64,000 nucleotides of DNA from an uncultured Oscillospiraceae bacterium (GCA_910587345.1 CAJUKH010000043.1:186001-250000), one strand, 5' to 3'; shown: positions 1 to 9,010, counted from the stretch's first letter. Numbers and translations: made by a program. The notes: generated by a model not told the origin, from the letters alone.

Positions 1-1185
1 CACCGGAAGCTGGGCAAGGAACTGGGCCTGTTCATGCTGACCGACGAAGGCCCCGGCTTCCCCTTCTTTCTGCCCAAGGGCATGGTGCTGAAAAACACTC
101 TGCTGGACTACTGGCGGAAGGTGCATAAGCGCTATGGCTATGTGGAGATCTCCACGCCCATCATTCTCAATCAGGAGCTGTGGCACCGCTCGGGCCACTG
201 GGACCACTACAAAGACAATATGTACACCACCGTCATCGACGGGGAGGATTACGCCGTCAAGCCCATGAACTGCCCCGGCGGCATGCTGGTCTACGCCAGC
301 GAGCCCCACAGCTACAAGGAACTGCCCCTGCGGATGGGTGAGATCGGTCTGGTCCACCGCCATGAGCTGTCCGGCGCCCTCCACGGTCTGTTCCGGGTCC
401 GCTGCTTCAATCAGGACGACGCCCATGTCTTCATGACCCGGGACCAGATGCAGGATGTGATCCAGGAGACGGTGCGTCTCTTTGACGAGGTCTACTCCGT
501 CTTCGGCCTGTCCTACCAGATCGAGGTCTCCACCATGCCCGAGGACCATATCGGCGAGGTTTCTGACTGGGATTTCGCCACCGAGACCTTGAAGAAGGCC
601 ATTGAGGCCATGGGCAAGACCTATGTCATCAATGAGGGCGACGGCGCCTTCTACGGCCCCAAGCTGGACTTCCATCTGGCCGACTCCCTGGGCCGCACCT
701 GGCAGTGCGGCACCATCCAGCTGGATATGCAGATGCCCGAACGGTTTGAGCTGGAGTATGTGGGCGAAGACGGCCAGAAGCACCGCCCCGTCATGATCCA
801 CCGGGTGGTGCTTGGCTCCATCGAGCGGTTCATCGGCGTCATCACCGAGCACTTTGCCGGCGCCTTCCCCGCCTGGCTGAACCCCGTACAGGTAAAACTC
901 CTCACCGTCACCGACCGGGTGGACAACTACGCCAAAGACATCTCCGCCAGGCTAGACGCCATGGGCTTCCGTGTGGAGATCGACGACCGCAACGAAAAAA
1001 TCGGCAAAAAGATCCGGGAAGCCACCATAGAAAAGGTACCCTATATGCTGGTTCTGGGCGACCGGGACATGGAGAACGACACCGTCTCTGTCCGTCACCG
1101 CTCCGGTGAGGACCTGGGCGCCATGAGCCTGGACCAGTTCGCCGCCATGCTGAAAAACGAAGTGGACAGCATGGAAATCAAGTAA
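1..1185 (+). CDS. thrS: Threonyl-tRNA synthetase, C-terminal part
   Basis: The reading frame is open from base 1, so the gene starts outside the window; about 394 C-terminal residues are present. The product charges tRNA-Thr with threonine in the cytoplasm. Class II core motifs are visible: motif 2 around RHELSGALHGLFRVR (about 120 residues into the visible part), the catalytic-core stretch MNCPGGM, and motif 3 around HRVVLGSIERF, followed by the anticodon-binding domain starting near PVQVKLLTVTDR. The N-terminal TGS and editing domains would lie upstream. A strong hairpin terminator follows the stop codon. Identification is firm from the motifs. Confidence 0.97.
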   Translation, partial: HRKLGKELGLFMLTDEGPGFPFFLPKGMVLKNTLLDYWRKVHKRYGYVEISTPIILNQELWHRSGHWDHYKDNMYTTVIDGEDYAVKPMNCPGGMLVYASEPHSYKELPLRMGEIGLVHRHELSGALHGLFRVRCFNQDDAHVFMTRDQMQDVIQETVRLFDEVYSVFGLSYQIEVSTMPEDHIGEVSDWDFATETLKKAIEAMGKTYVINEGDGAFYGPKLDFHLADSLGRTWQCGTIQLDMQMPERFELEYVGEDGQKHRPVMIHRVVLGSIERFIGVITEHFAGAFPAWLNPVQVKLLTVTDRVDNYAKDISARLDAMGFRVEIDDRNEKIGKKIREATIEKVPYMLVLGDRDMENDTVSVRHRSGEDLGAMSLDQFAAMLKNEVDSMEIK

Positions 1186-1200
1186 TTCAAAACAAAGCAA

Positions 1201-1240
1201 CCGGGGCCACGCTGAACCCACAGCGTGGCCCCGGTTATTT
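1201..1240 (+). terminator. Intrinsic terminator of thrS
   Basis: A 14-bp GC-rich stem (CCGGGGCCACGCTG and its complement, 6-nt loop) begins 15 bases after the thrS stop and is followed by TTATTT. It marks the left border of repeat island 1. Confidence 0.85.
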
Positions 1241-1511
1241 ACGATCATCGCTCCAAATCCTCTTAATTGCTGGCTGTACGCCAAACCTTGACCTGCGTAG
1301 AGCGTGGGGGGCGGTTCCAGAAACCATCCCATCTCCGCAGCGGCGGGGTGCGTTTGGATGGGGGTGCGTGGGAAGCCTATGGGTGCGTGGACATGGGGGG
1401 CTATTCTTTGCAGTGCCAAAGAATGGTACCTCACACTCCCCAGCCGTTTCACGGCACTAACTCCCGCTAAACTCGCTTCGCTCATCAAGCGGGAGCAAGC
1501 ATGAAAGCCCC

Positions 1512-1676
1512 AAGGTCAAGACCAAGTGCGTTAGAAGCGGCTCGTGCCGTCTTTACGCTTCCATGGTCCCACTTTCCCCGCACCCGTGCGTCCGTTAGAG
1601 GAACACTAAAGAAATCACGTTGAAATTGACCCGCCTCGACCTACATAGCTTGAAGTGTGGTTCATCCCACCAGAAA
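1512..1676 (+). repeat. Repeat unit A, copy 1
   Basis: About 165 bp running from AGGTCAAGACCAAG through CCCCGCACCCGTGCGT and TTGACCCGCCTC to a CAGAAA end. It matches 1806-1970 and 16865-17030 over its length with scattered substitutions. A hairpin (ATTCTTTG, 6-nt loop, CAAAGAAT) lies about 100 bp upstream near 1403-1424. Confidence 0.75.
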
Positions 1677-1805
1677 CCCCCCCACCCCGTAGGGGCGAGG
1701 TGCGTTTGGATGGTGGGTGTACGCCAATCCTTCAACTGCGTGGTTGTGAGGGACCATTCTTTGACGGGCCAAAGAATGGCCCCTCACACTCCCCAAGAAA
1801 GCCCC

Positions 1806-1970
1806 AAGGTCAAGACCAAGTGCGTTAGAATCGGCTTAAAACGTCTTTACGCCCCCACGGTCCCACTTGCCCCGCACCCGTGCGTCCGTTGGTGGAACAC
1901 TGAAGAGATGCCGTTGGAGTAGACCCGCCTCTGCCTACACAGCTTGAGGGGCGGTTCCTCTCATCAGAAA
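1806..1970 (+). repeat. Repeat unit A, copy 2
   Basis: Second A unit, same orientation as copy 1. The upstream hairpin at 1754-1779 is CCATTCTTTG, loop ACGGGC, CAAAGAATGG; stem bases outside ATTCTTTG differ from copy 1. Confidence 0.75.
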
Positions 1971-2020
1971 ACCATCCCACCCCCGTAGGGGCGGATGTCC
2001 TCACCCGCACGGCCCACTTC

Positions 2021-2300
2021 TTCCCGAAAACCACCCCCCAGGCGGCGTGGATACCAACGGACGTGGTACAGTATTCCACCCACTCAACGGCAGTGGCGCA
2101 AAAGGGACCACGGGTCGCTCAAACCCAGGCCGCCGAAAACAGAAGGATAGCCCAAAGCCTTTCACCCAAGGGACACCCAAGCAGGGTTGGGGTTGTGTTC
2201 GGTTGTACCGCACCACCCCAAGATTTCCACTGGTCCACCTTTTCTTTTTCGGAGTCCAGAACCACTTTTTCTTTTGCGCTGCAAAAGAAAAAGTGGTTTT
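2021..2300 (+). repeat. Repeat unit B, copy 1
   Basis: A 280-bp unit starting TTCCCGAAAACCACC, with internal landmarks GGATACCAACGG, CACTCAACGGCAGTGGCGC and TTTTTCGGAGTCCAGAACC. It ends in a perfect 18-bp hairpin at 2260-2298 (AACCACTTTTTCTTTTGC, loop GCT). Four further copies of nearly the same length exist in this window. Confidence 0.8.
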
Positions 2301-2436
2301 GGCCCCCGCCGGGCAGGCAAAAAACCAACTGCAAGATAAAAACATCCCGCTTTCCCGCAAATGAAAAAGCGGTTTTCCTCACAAGGGCCACGCCCCACCC
2401 ATAAGGCGACCCAGCCGGGCAACATCCGCCCACCCC

Positions 2437-2714
2437 TCCCGAAAACCACCACCCAGGCGGCGTAAATACCAACGAACAAGGAGCGGTATTCCACCCACTC
2501 AACGGCAGTGGCGCAAAAGGTCCCACGAGTCGTTCAAACGCAGGCCGCTGAAAACAGAAGGACACCCCAAAGCCTTTCACTCAAGGGATACCCAAGCAGG
2601 GTTGGGGCTTTGTGCGGTTGTACCGCAGCCCGTAATCATTTCCACTGGTCTACCTTTTCTTTTTCGGAGTCCAGAACCGCTTTTTCTTTTGCAAGCAAAA
2701 GAAAAAGTGGTTTT
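2437..2714 (+). repeat. Repeat unit B, copy 2
   Basis: Same unit, 278 bp. The terminal hairpin (2675-2712) has AACCGC on the left arm, making one G-T wobble with GTGGTT, and only AA between the arms. A C spacer (2301-2436) separates it from copy 1. Confidence 0.8.
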
Positions 2715-2910
2715 GGCCCCCAGCCGGGCAGGCAAATGAAAAAGTGGTTTTCCTCACAAGGGCCACGCCCCACCCCATAAGGCAGCCCAGCCGCCAAGGA
2801 CTGGGCTATGGTCCCGGCTGGACAAGCGGAAAACAATCCCCTGCCGGGCAGGCCCCACCTCAGACACAAAGCCACTCCACCACATCCCACCCAAATGGCC
2901 CCAACCCGCA

Positions 2911-2943
2911 TAACAAAGGGGGCGGACCCACGTCCGCCCCCTT
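2911..2943 (-). terminator. Intrinsic terminator of ftsH-like gene 1
   Basis: A 12-bp stem (AAGGGGGCGGAC, loop CCAC, complement) lies three bases beyond the minus-strand stop codon. The T-run on the minus strand is short (TTTGTTA). It forms the right border of repeat island 1. Confidence 0.75.
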
Positions 2944-2946
2944 CTC

Positions 2947-5172
2947 TCATTCTTCGTCCTTTGGTCTCTCCTCCGGCCCTTCCGCAACCGGCCCGGCATC
3001 CTGAAGCGCCTCTGCCCGCTCCACCGCCGCCTCCGGCTCCCCGGCGGCTTTGCCGCCGTTAGAGAAGGTGGAGGCATAGGCCTCCCCCACCGCAGCGGGG
3101 TCCCGGCCCTCGATGATGGCCACCATCTCGCCGCCGGTAATGGTCTCCTTGGCCAGCAGATAAGCGGCCACCTTGTCCATATCCTCCCGGTTCTCCCGGA
3201 TGAGCTTTACCGCCTCGGCATAACACACATCCAAAATGGCCTTCACCGCCCGGTCCATCACGGCGGCGGTATCCTGAGCGCAGTCCAAACCGTAGCCCCC
3301 GTCCAGATACTGGCTGCGGACAGAGCCAAGGGCCATCATGCCAAACTCCTCGCTCATGCCAAACATGGCAACCATGTTCCGGGCGATGTTGGTGGCCTCC
3401 TGAATGTCCTGAGAAGCCCCGTTGGTCATGGTGTTCATCACCACCTCCTCGGCGGCCCGTCCGCCCATGGAGACGGTGATTTTGGCCATCAGCTCCTCCT
3501 TTGTCCGCAGGTTGGTCTTGTCCTCCTCGGGCATCAGGAGGGTATAGCCCAGACTCCCCTCGGTATGGGGCACAATGGTGATCTTCTGCACCGGCTCGGC
3601 GTTCTTCTGCTTATAGGCCACCATGGCGTGGCCCACCTCGTGATAGGCCACCAGCTTCTTCTCAAACTCGGTGAGAACGGAATTTTTCTTCTCGCTGCCC
3701 GCAATAACGAACTCAAAGGAGGCCAGCAGGTCCTCCTGGGTCACCAGCTTCCGCCCTTTCCGCACCGCCCGAAGAGCGGCCTCGTTCACCAGATTGGCAA
3801 GGTCAGAACCCACGGTGCCCGCCGTAGCCAAAGCGATTTTGTTCAGGTCCACGTCCTCGGCCAGACGGATGTTCCTCGTGTGGACCTGTAGCGTGGCAAG
3901 CCGCCCCGCCAGATTGGGCCGGTCAATGGTGATGCGCCGGTCAAACCGCCCCGGCCGCAGAAGGGCCTTGTCCAGCACCTCGGGCCGGTTGGTGGCGGCC
4001 AGAACAATGACTCCCTTGGTGGGGTCAAACCCGTCCAGCTCGGCCAGCAGCTGGTTCAGGGTCTGCTCCCGCTCGTCGTTGCCCCCCATGCGGTTGTCCC
4101 GGCTCTTGCCGATGGTGTCGATCTCGTCAATAAAGATAATGCAGGGAGCCAGCTTGTTGGCCTCTTTGAAGAGGTCCCGGACCCGGCTGGCGCCCACGCC
4201 CACAAACATCTCCACAAAGTCAGAGCCGGAGATGGAGAAAAAGGGCACATTGGCCTCTCCCGCCACCGCCTTGGCCAGCAAAGTCTTACCGGTACCCGGC
4301 GGCCCCACCAGCAGTACCCCCTTGGGCAGTTTGGCGCCGATCTCGGTGTACTTCTGAGGGTTGTGAAGGATGTCAATGATCTCCTGAAGGCTCTCCTTGG
4401 CCTCGTCCTGCCCGGCCACGTCCCGGAAGGTGACCCCGGTCTCCTTCTCCACATAGACCTTGGCATTGGCCTTGCCCACGCCGCCGATACCGCCCATCCC
4501 CCCCATCTTGGAGGAGAGGGAGCGAAACAGCAGATACATCAGCCCCACCATCAAAAGCATGGGCAGCAGCGTCCAGAAAAGGGAGGAGAAAACAGAGGGA
4601 TTCTCCACACTGTAATGGGTAACTCCGTTCTCCTCCAGCAGCGTCACCAGCGTGATATCCCCCGACAGGGGCACACAGTAGTAGGGTGCGTCGGCATTCT
4701 GACTGCGCTCCAGTGCGGCCACGCTGGCCTGTGCCGACCCCAGCGCCGCCTGATAGGCCTCCCGCCGGACCACATCGTCAATGGGAGGCGGCGTGGAGGA
4801 CCGAAGCTCCTCCAAAACCTTCCGTGCCTCCTCCAGTTCCTCCATGGGGTCCACCAGCGGCCCGGTGACCGGACCCTCCGGCGTGGCATAGTTCCCCTCG
4901 CTGTCCAGCTTGGGATAAATGAGATACTTTTCCGAGGTCATCACCACCCGGGCGATTTTCCCCTCGGTGACCATCTGGCGGAAGGTGCCGTATTCGATTT
5001 TCTCTCCGGCAGCGGCGCCCCCCATCAGGTTGAACATGACCAGAAAAGCCATCACCAGCCACATGAGAGACAGCAGCAGCATGGTCCCCCGCTTCCCCGG
5101 CCCGCCGGGCATGGGGGTGGGCGGCTTTTTGTTGTTGGGCGTATTCGGTCTATTCGGTCCGGGAGTGGGCAT
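2947..5172 (-). CDS. ftsH: ATP-dependent zinc metalloprotease FtsH (paralogue 1)
   Basis: A 741-residue membrane AAA+ protease that degrades misfolded membrane and soluble proteins. A proline-rich N-terminus is followed by TM1 (about 29-50), a periplasmic-side domain with a coiled insertion, TM2 (about 195-220), the AAA+ module with Walker A GPPGTGKT near 288 and Walker B FIDEID, then the peptidase zinc motif HEVGH near 510. Canonical FtsH has HEAGH; Val at this position is tolerated by the HExxH rule. The start MPTPGPNRP was chosen because AAAGGGGA precedes it; the frame stays open upstream but lacks a ribosome site. At 741 residues it is longer than typical FtsH because of the N-terminal and C-terminal tails. 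A second ftsH lies at 26.5 kb. Confidence 0.95.
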   Translation of the reverse strand: MPTPGPNRPNTPNNKKPPTPMPGGPGKRGTMLLLSLMWLVMAFLVMFNLMGGAAAGEKIEYGTFRQMVTEGKIARVVMTSEKYLIYPKLDSEGNYATPEGPVTGPLVDPMEELEEARKVLEELRSSTPPPIDDVVRREAYQAALGSAQASVAALERSQNADAPYYCVPLSGDITLVTLLEENGVTHYSVENPSVFSSLFWTLLPMLLMVGLMYLLFRSLSSKMGGMGGIGGVGKANAKVYVEKETGVTFRDVAGQDEAKESLQEIIDILHNPQKYTEIGAKLPKGVLLVGPPGTGKTLLAKAVAGEANVPFFSISGSDFVEMFVGVGASRVRDLFKEANKLAPCIIFIDEIDTIGKSRDNRMGGNDEREQTLNQLLAELDGFDPTKGVIVLAATNRPEVLDKALLRPGRFDRRITIDRPNLAGRLATLQVHTRNIRLAEDVDLNKIALATAGTVGSDLANLVNEAALRAVRKGRKLVTQEDLLASFEFVIAGSEKKNSVLTEFEKKLVAYHEVGHAMVAYKQKNAEPVQKITIVPHTEGSLGYTLLMPEEDKTNLRTKEELMAKITVSMGGRAAEEVVMNTMTNGASQDIQEATNIARNMVAMFGMSEEFGMMALGSVRSQYLDGGYGLDCAQDTAAVMDRAVKAILDVCYAEAVKLIRENREDMDKVAAYLLAKETITGGEMVAIIEGRDPAAVGEAYASTFSNGGKAAGEPEAAVERAEALQDAGPVAEGPEERPKDEE

Positions 5173-5311
5173 TCCAAACGTCCCCTTTGTATGTGAAATA
5201 ATGAGAAAATAATGCGTATAGAAAGGATACAGTGTGTATGATACCATACCGCCCCAAAAAATACAAGAAAAGGGCCCGTAAACTTTCTGTGAATATCCGT
5301 CAGAATTCCTC

Positions 5312-5340
5312 TTGACATTCGGAAAGGAAGGGACTATACT
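5312..5340 (+). promoter_or_regulatory. Sigma-A promoter of trpS
   Basis: TTGACA, 17-bp spacer, TATACT: a near-consensus promoter about 20 bp before the T-box leader. Confidence 0.85.
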
Positions 5341-5354
5341 ACGGATAACAATTT

Positions 5355-5600
5355 CATCTGAAACCGATGACAAAGAGAAGTACCCCTGTTCTTACGCTTG
5401 CAGAGAGCCGCCGGCGGTGTGAGTGCGGCAGCCTGAGGCAGAGGGAATGGCCTTTGGAGGGCGGTCCGAAACGCAAGGAGTAGGAACCGACGGATTTTCC
5501 CCGCCGTAACAGGGGAGGCGTATGGTGGTACGCAGCTCACAAGGTGGCGCACGGGGTTTTGACAGGCCTCCGTCCTTTTGGGACGGGGGCCTTTTTGCAT
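5355..5600 (+). promoter_or_regulatory. Tryptophan T-box leader with terminator
   Basis: A tRNA-sensing T-box riboswitch controlling trpS. The base of stem I is suggested by CAAAG (near 5366) pairing with CTTTG (near 5451). The codon TGG (Trp) lies directly 5' of that strand at 5448-5450, inside GGGAATGG, the expected specifier position. An AGAGAG element follows AGTAC early in stem I. The T-box bulge at 5541-5554 contains TGGC, complementary to an uncharged GCCA 3' end; tRNA-Trp has discriminator G. The alternative terminator is a 12-bp stem (AGGCCTCCGTCC) at 5564-5592 with a TTTT tail. Uncharged tRNA-Trp should stabilise the antiterminator. Confidence 0.88.
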
Positions 5601-5700
5601 CCCGAGGCCGGAGAGGAGGTGTTCCATGGAGAACGACGGCTGGTGGCTCCAACAGAAGCAAACATCCCATAAACCCATCCAAAACAAGGAGGAAAACACA

Positions 5701-6744
5701 ATGAAACAAGTTATTTTGACCGGGGACCGACCCACCGGGCGGCTCCATGTGGGACACTACGCCAGCTCTTTGCAGCTGCGGGCAAACCTTCAGGATTCCG
5801 GGCAGTTTGACGAGATCTATATCATGGTGGCCGACGCCCAGGCCCTCACCGACAACGCCGAGCACCCCGAGAAGGTGCGCAGCAGTGTGATAGAGGTGGC
5901 TTTGGACAATCTGGCCTGCGGGCTGGACCCGGACCGCTCCACCCTCTTCGTGCAGTCCATGGTGCCCCAGCTCACCGAGCTGACCTTCTATTACATGGAT
6001 CTGGTCACCGTCTCCCGGCTCCGGCGCAACCCCACGGTGAAGGCGGAGATCCAAATGCGAAACTTCGAGGCCAGCATCCCTGTGGGCTTCTTCTGCTACC
6101 CCATCAGTCAGGCCGCCGACATCACCGCCTTCCGGGCCACCACCGTCCCCGTGGGGGAGGACCAATCCCCCATGGTGGAGCAGTGCCGGGAGATCGTCCA
6201 CAAGTTCAATACTGTCTATGGGGAGACATTGACCATGCCGGAGGCGGTCCTGCCCGAAAACACCGCCTGCCGCCGTCTGCCCGGCATCGACGGCAAGGCT
6301 AAAATGAGCAAATCTCTGAACAACTGCATCTATCTTTCCGACACGCCGGAGGCGGTCCATGAAAAGGTCATGGGGATGTTTACCGACCCCGGCCACCTGA
6401 AAGCCAGTGACCCCGGAACCGTGGAGGACAATCCGGTGTTTCTCTATCTGGATGCCTTCTGCACCCCCGATGCCTTCCCCGCTTTTCTGCCGGAATACCA
6501 GTGTCTGGACGAGCTGAAGGACCATTACCGCCGGGGCGGTCTGGGGGATGTGCAGGTAAAACGGTTTCTGGAGCAGGTCCTTCAGGCCCGCCTCTCCCCC
6601 ATCCGTCAGCGGCGAAAGTACTGGGAGGACCGTCTGCCCGAGGTCTACGACATCCTCCGCCTTGGAAGCGAAAAGGCCCGGGCCACCGCCGCCGCCACCT
6701 TAAACGACGTCCGGGAGGCCATGAAGCTGAACTACTTTGGATAA
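5701..6744 (+). CDS. trpS: Tryptophanyl-tRNA synthetase
   Basis: A class I synthetase of 347 residues that charges tRNA-Trp. The Rossmann signature appears as GRLHVGHY near residue 11 and the KMSKS loop as KMSKSLNN near residue 201. The start is the ATG preceded by AAGGAGG; the frame stays open upstream through the leader, but those codons belong to the T-box. A terminator follows. Regulation by the preceding T-box fits the enzyme. Confidence 0.97.
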   Translation: MKQVILTGDRPTGRLHVGHYASSLQLRANLQDSGQFDEIYIMVADAQALTDNAEHPEKVRSSVIEVALDNLACGLDPDRSTLFVQSMVPQLTELTFYYMDLVTVSRLRRNPTVKAEIQMRNFEASIPVGFFCYPISQAADITAFRATTVPVGEDQSPMVEQCREIVHKFNTVYGETLTMPEAVLPENTACRRLPGIDGKAKMSKSLNNCIYLSDTPEAVHEKVMGMFTDPGHLKASDPGTVEDNPVFLYLDAFCTPDAFPAFLPEYQCLDELKDHYRRGGLGDVQVKRFLEQVLQARLSPIRQRRKYWEDRLPEVYDILRLGSEKARATAAATLNDVREAMKLNYFG

Positions 6745-6765
6745 TTCCCCCACTGCCTTTACGGC

Positions 6766-6804
6766 AAAAAGGGAGACGCCGCTGTCACGGCGCCTCCCTT
6801 TTTT
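6766..6804. terminator. Shared terminator, trpS / transglutaminase gene
   Basis: Hairpin GGGAGACGCCG / CGGCGCCTCCC with A-run on one side and T-run on the other, so it can serve both converging genes. The T-run reaches the stop codon of the minus-strand gene. Confidence 0.8.
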
Positions 6805-7673
6805 CAATAGACGTATTTCACCTGATAATTGCCCGGCTCCCTCACAAACTCCCGCACCTCTTCCGACGGCTCTCCGGACAAAAAGGTGGGGTCCAGCAAG
6901 GTCCAGCCCCCCTCCTTCAAAGGGATATCCGCCACTGTGCCCCCGTCCTCGCTCCACACCTCCACCCAGGCGTGGTAGCTCCCGCCGGCGTCCCCCATGA
7001 CCAGCTTACAGGGGATGCCCCGGCTGCGGGCCATGGCGCAGAGAAGGGTGGCATAGTCCACACAGATGCCCTCTCCCCGCTCCAGCACCTCGTCCACATG
7101 GGGCACATACCCCCTCTCCACCGTCTCCGCCTGAGTCTCGTCATAGGTAAGACTGCCCGCCACATGATCAAACAAAATGCCGATGACCTCCCCGTCACTT
7201 TGCGCCTCCTCCGTCAGCTCCTCCGCCAAGGCGGCGGCCCCGGTGCCCTCGTAACGGACAAACTGGGTGGAGGCTAGAAACGGAGCCTTCGGGTCAGCCA
7301 GGGCCAGAGCGTATTCCAGCGTATAGACCGGCGTATAGCGGCCGTTCTCCTTCTGGGTCAGCACCCGCAGGGTGTAATCGCCCTCCCCGTCGGTAAGGGA
7401 GTAGGTCTCCCAGCTGCCGTCATTGGCAAGGTCGTAATTATAGTCCCGTCCCCCCGCCCGGGTGACTTGGACCTTCACCCGTTTCTCCTCCCCGCCGGTG
7501 TAGCGAAAGGAGACCACTCCTTCCGCCAGACGGGCAGGGTCCAACTGGGCCTGACTGTTTCCATAGGGGTCCGGGGTGGGGGACACCTTCCCGGGGCGGA
7601 GGAGGAAGAAGGCGGCCAGCAGCAGCAAAAGGGCCAGAACAGACAGTACCCCCAGCCGATTTCTCCTTCTCAT
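6804..7673 (-). CDS. Membrane-anchored transglutaminase-like domain protein
   Basis: 289 residues. An N-terminal membrane segment (about 8-27, LSVLALLLLLAAFFLL) suggests the rest lies outside the cell. A beta-rich middle region precedes a transglutaminase/protease-like core with the full Cys-His-Asp triad: C204 in GICVDYATLL, H234 in YHAWVEVW, D261 in LLDPTF. Such domains in bacteria act as cysteine proteases or crosslinking enzymes; the substrate cannot be inferred here. It has its own promoter (TTGCAA, 17 bp, TAGAAT) and is a single-gene unit. Confidence 0.85.
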   Translation of the reverse strand: MRRRNRLGVLSVLALLLLLAAFFLLRPGKVSPTPDPYGNSQAQLDPARLAEGVVSFRYTGGEEKRVKVQVTRAGGRDYNYDLANDGSWETYSLTDGEGDYTLRVLTQKENGRYTPVYTLEYALALADPKAPFLASTQFVRYEGTGAAALAEELTEEAQSDGEVIGILFDHVAGSLTYDETQAETVERGYVPHVDEVLERGEGICVDYATLLCAMARSRGIPCKLVMGDAGGSYHAWVEVWSEDGGTVADIPLKEGGWTLLDPTFLSGEPSEEVREFVREPGNYQVKYVY

Positions 7674-7702
7674 ACCCTCCCCCCTTTCACTTTGGTGCTA
7701 TC

Positions 7703-7731
7703 ATTCTACCACGGTCCGGCCCCGGTTGCAA
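7703..7731 (-). promoter_or_regulatory. Promoter of transglutaminase-like gene
   Basis: On the minus strand TTGCAA, 17-bp spacer, TAGAAT, about 30 bp upstream of the start codon. Confidence 0.6.
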
Positions 7732-7736
7732 GGCCG

Positions 7737-7774
7737 CAAAAAGGCCCGGCATATGTTCCGCCGGACCTTTTTTC
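7737..7774 (-). terminator. Terminator of NUDIX gene
   Basis: Near-perfect 13-bp stem with AAAAAGGCCCGGC and GCCGGACCTTTTTT arms; it touches the stop codon of the NUDIX gene. Confidence 0.75.
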
Positions 7775-8288
7775 AAAGAAAGCCTTCCCCGGTCAGCAGC
7801 TCCAGCACTCGGGTCTCCCGCTCCAGCATTCGCTGATCCTTGGGGCCGTGGGGGTGGGTGCGGTTGACGGTGATGGCGGTCTGGGGCAATGCCCAGAGGA
7901 AGGTGAAGCCCTCTTCCGCCTCATAGTCGTCCAGGTCCTGAGCCTCAGGGGTTTCCTCCGCCTGACAGATGTAGTAATAGTTGTCCTGGATGAACATCTC
8001 CCCCGCCCGGACCCAGCTTTTCTGGGCCCGGTGGACCAGGCCGTATTCCCGGATGGTATCGAGCCTAACCACAAGGCCCGACTCCTCCCGCACCTCCCGG
8101 ATGAGGGCAGTCACCGGGTCCTCCCCGGCCTCGATGCCGCCGCCGGGGAACTTGTAATAGTCGTATTTCTGGCTGTACACCAGGGCCACTTTTCCCTCCC
8201 GGATGAGGATGCCCCGGGCGGAGGGCCGCACAAAGGCCGGAGCGGTGGGGTCAAAGTCAGGGGTCACCATTTCAAACAGGGTCCGCAC
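7773..8288 (-). CDS. NUDIX hydrolase
   Basis: 171 residues. The Nudix box is complete at about residues 50-72 (GGIEAGED ... REVREESGL), supplying the glutamates that bind metal and the pyrophosphate substrate. Such enzymes hydrolyse nucleoside diphosphates linked to another moiety; the exact substrate is not predictable. Start is GTG with GGGAGGGTGA upstream. It follows the secreted-protein gene with a gap of 17 bp and may be co-transcribed with it. Confidence 0.88.
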   Translation of the reverse strand: MRTLFEMVTPDFDPTAPAFVRPSARGILIREGKVALVYSQKYDYYKFPGGGIEAGEDPVTALIREVREESGLVVRLDTIREYGLVHRAQKSWVRAGEMFIQDNYYYICQAEETPEAQDLDDYEAEEGFTFLWALPQTAITVNRTHPHGPKDQRMLERETRVLELLTGEGFL

Positions 8289-8305
8289 GGGGTCACCCTC
8301 CCGTT

Positions 8306-8890
8306 TCAGTACTGGGGGAGCAGTCCGCTCTCCCCGGCGAGCCGTACATTCCCATCTTCCACTTCCAGGTCTGTGATAATCATGTGAGCATCCCTGCGGA
8401 CGGCAAGGTCGGCCTCCCCCGGGTCCATCCAGGCCTGTTTCCCGTCGTACTCAAAAATCATCCAGCCCGCCGCGATGCCGGCCTCCTCCGCATTGATAGC
8501 GTCATATTCCGTCACGTCCAACAGGGAGAAGAAGTCGGAAAAGGACATGGCATCCGGTATGGAGGGAAACAGGGTCCCCGCCGTTGTCAGCAGCCCGGAA
8601 CACCGCAGCTCCTCCCCCCGGGCGGCCATGACGGGGAGGTAGTCATCTCCCTGAGTGCCGAAAAACACATAGGCCAAGTCCCCCTCCGGCTCCCCAAAAC
8701 AGATGGCGGCGGCGTCCGGATAGCCGTCGGGGCGGGTGAAAATCCGGCCATCGGGGTGTTCCTCCTGCAAGGCGGTCAGGGTCTTGCCGATGTCGGAAAA
8801 GGCCTCCGGTACGAGGGCGGGGTCGGCCTGCTGCGGGAAGGTCGTGGTCAGGGTTAGGAGAAGGGCAAGGATGGTTAGGATCTGTTCCAT
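8306..8890 (-). CDS. Predicted secreted protein of unknown function
   Basis: 194 residues, not recognised. Residues 1-18 (MEQILTILALLLTLTTTF) form a signal peptide or membrane anchor without a lipobox cysteine. The remainder is acidic and probably globular. The start was chosen because CAGGAGG precedes it by five bases; the frame is open further upstream through the groEL tail copy but with no ribosome site. It lies immediately downstream of the groESL terminator. Confidence 0.7.
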   Translation of the reverse strand: MEQILTILALLLTLTTTFPQQADPALVPEAFSDIGKTLTALQEEHPDGRIFTRPDGYPDAAAICFGEPEGDLAYVFFGTQGDDYLPVMAARGEELRCSGLLTTAGTLFPSIPDAMSFSDFFSLLDVTEYDAINAEEAGIAAGWMIFEYDGKQAWMDPGEADLAVRRDAHMIITDLEVEDGNVRLAGESGLLPQY

Positions 8891-8920
8891 AGGGGCCTCC
8901 TGTAATGTAGAAATATGAAG

Positions 8921-8947
8921 GGCGGACCGCCCAAGGGGGCGGTCCGC
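8921..8947 (-). terminator. Putative groESL terminator
   Basis: Strong stem GGCGGACCGCCC / GGGCGGTCCGC directly past the distal groEL tail copy. The T-run is poor (CCTTCATATTT on the minus strand). Confidence 0.6.
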
Positions 8948-8970
8948 GCATTCCTTTCGGGGCCGTTTTA

Positions 8971-9010
8971 TCAGTACATCCCCATGTCGGGATTGGCAGG
9001 GGCCGGAGGC
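8971..9010 (-). pseudogene. Duplicated 3' tail of groEL
   Basis: Forty bases on the minus strand repeat the end of groEL, with one 9-bp deletion, through the MGMY codons and the TGA stop. Similarity ceases exactly past the stop. The copy sits beside the terminator and 154 bp downstream of the intact gene end. Confidence 0.85.

Larger units (their letters stand above)
1241..2910. repeat. Composite intergenic repeat island 1
   Basis: This 1.67-kb stretch between convergent thrS and ftsH has no convincing gene. It is built of modules: two A units (1512-1676, 1806-1970, each preceded by a hairpin containing CATTCTTTG or a variant), then B units at 2021-2300 and 2437-2714, each followed by a C spacer rich in GGGCCACGCCCCA and CCAGCCG motifs. 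The same modules recur in the same order and orientation at 16.7-18.4 kb. Open frames occur in several phases, but copies differ by indels that are not multiples of three, which argues against coding. Terminators bound both sides. Confidence 0.8.

Noticed and set aside
1241..2910. CRISPR array in the repeat islands
   Set aside because: Repeats are about 165 and 280 bp with related, not unique, spacers and no cas genes are present.
5578..5700. Upstream in-frame extension of trpS through the leader
   Set aside because: The codons lie in and after the T-box terminator and the AAGGAGG site marks the ATG at 5701.
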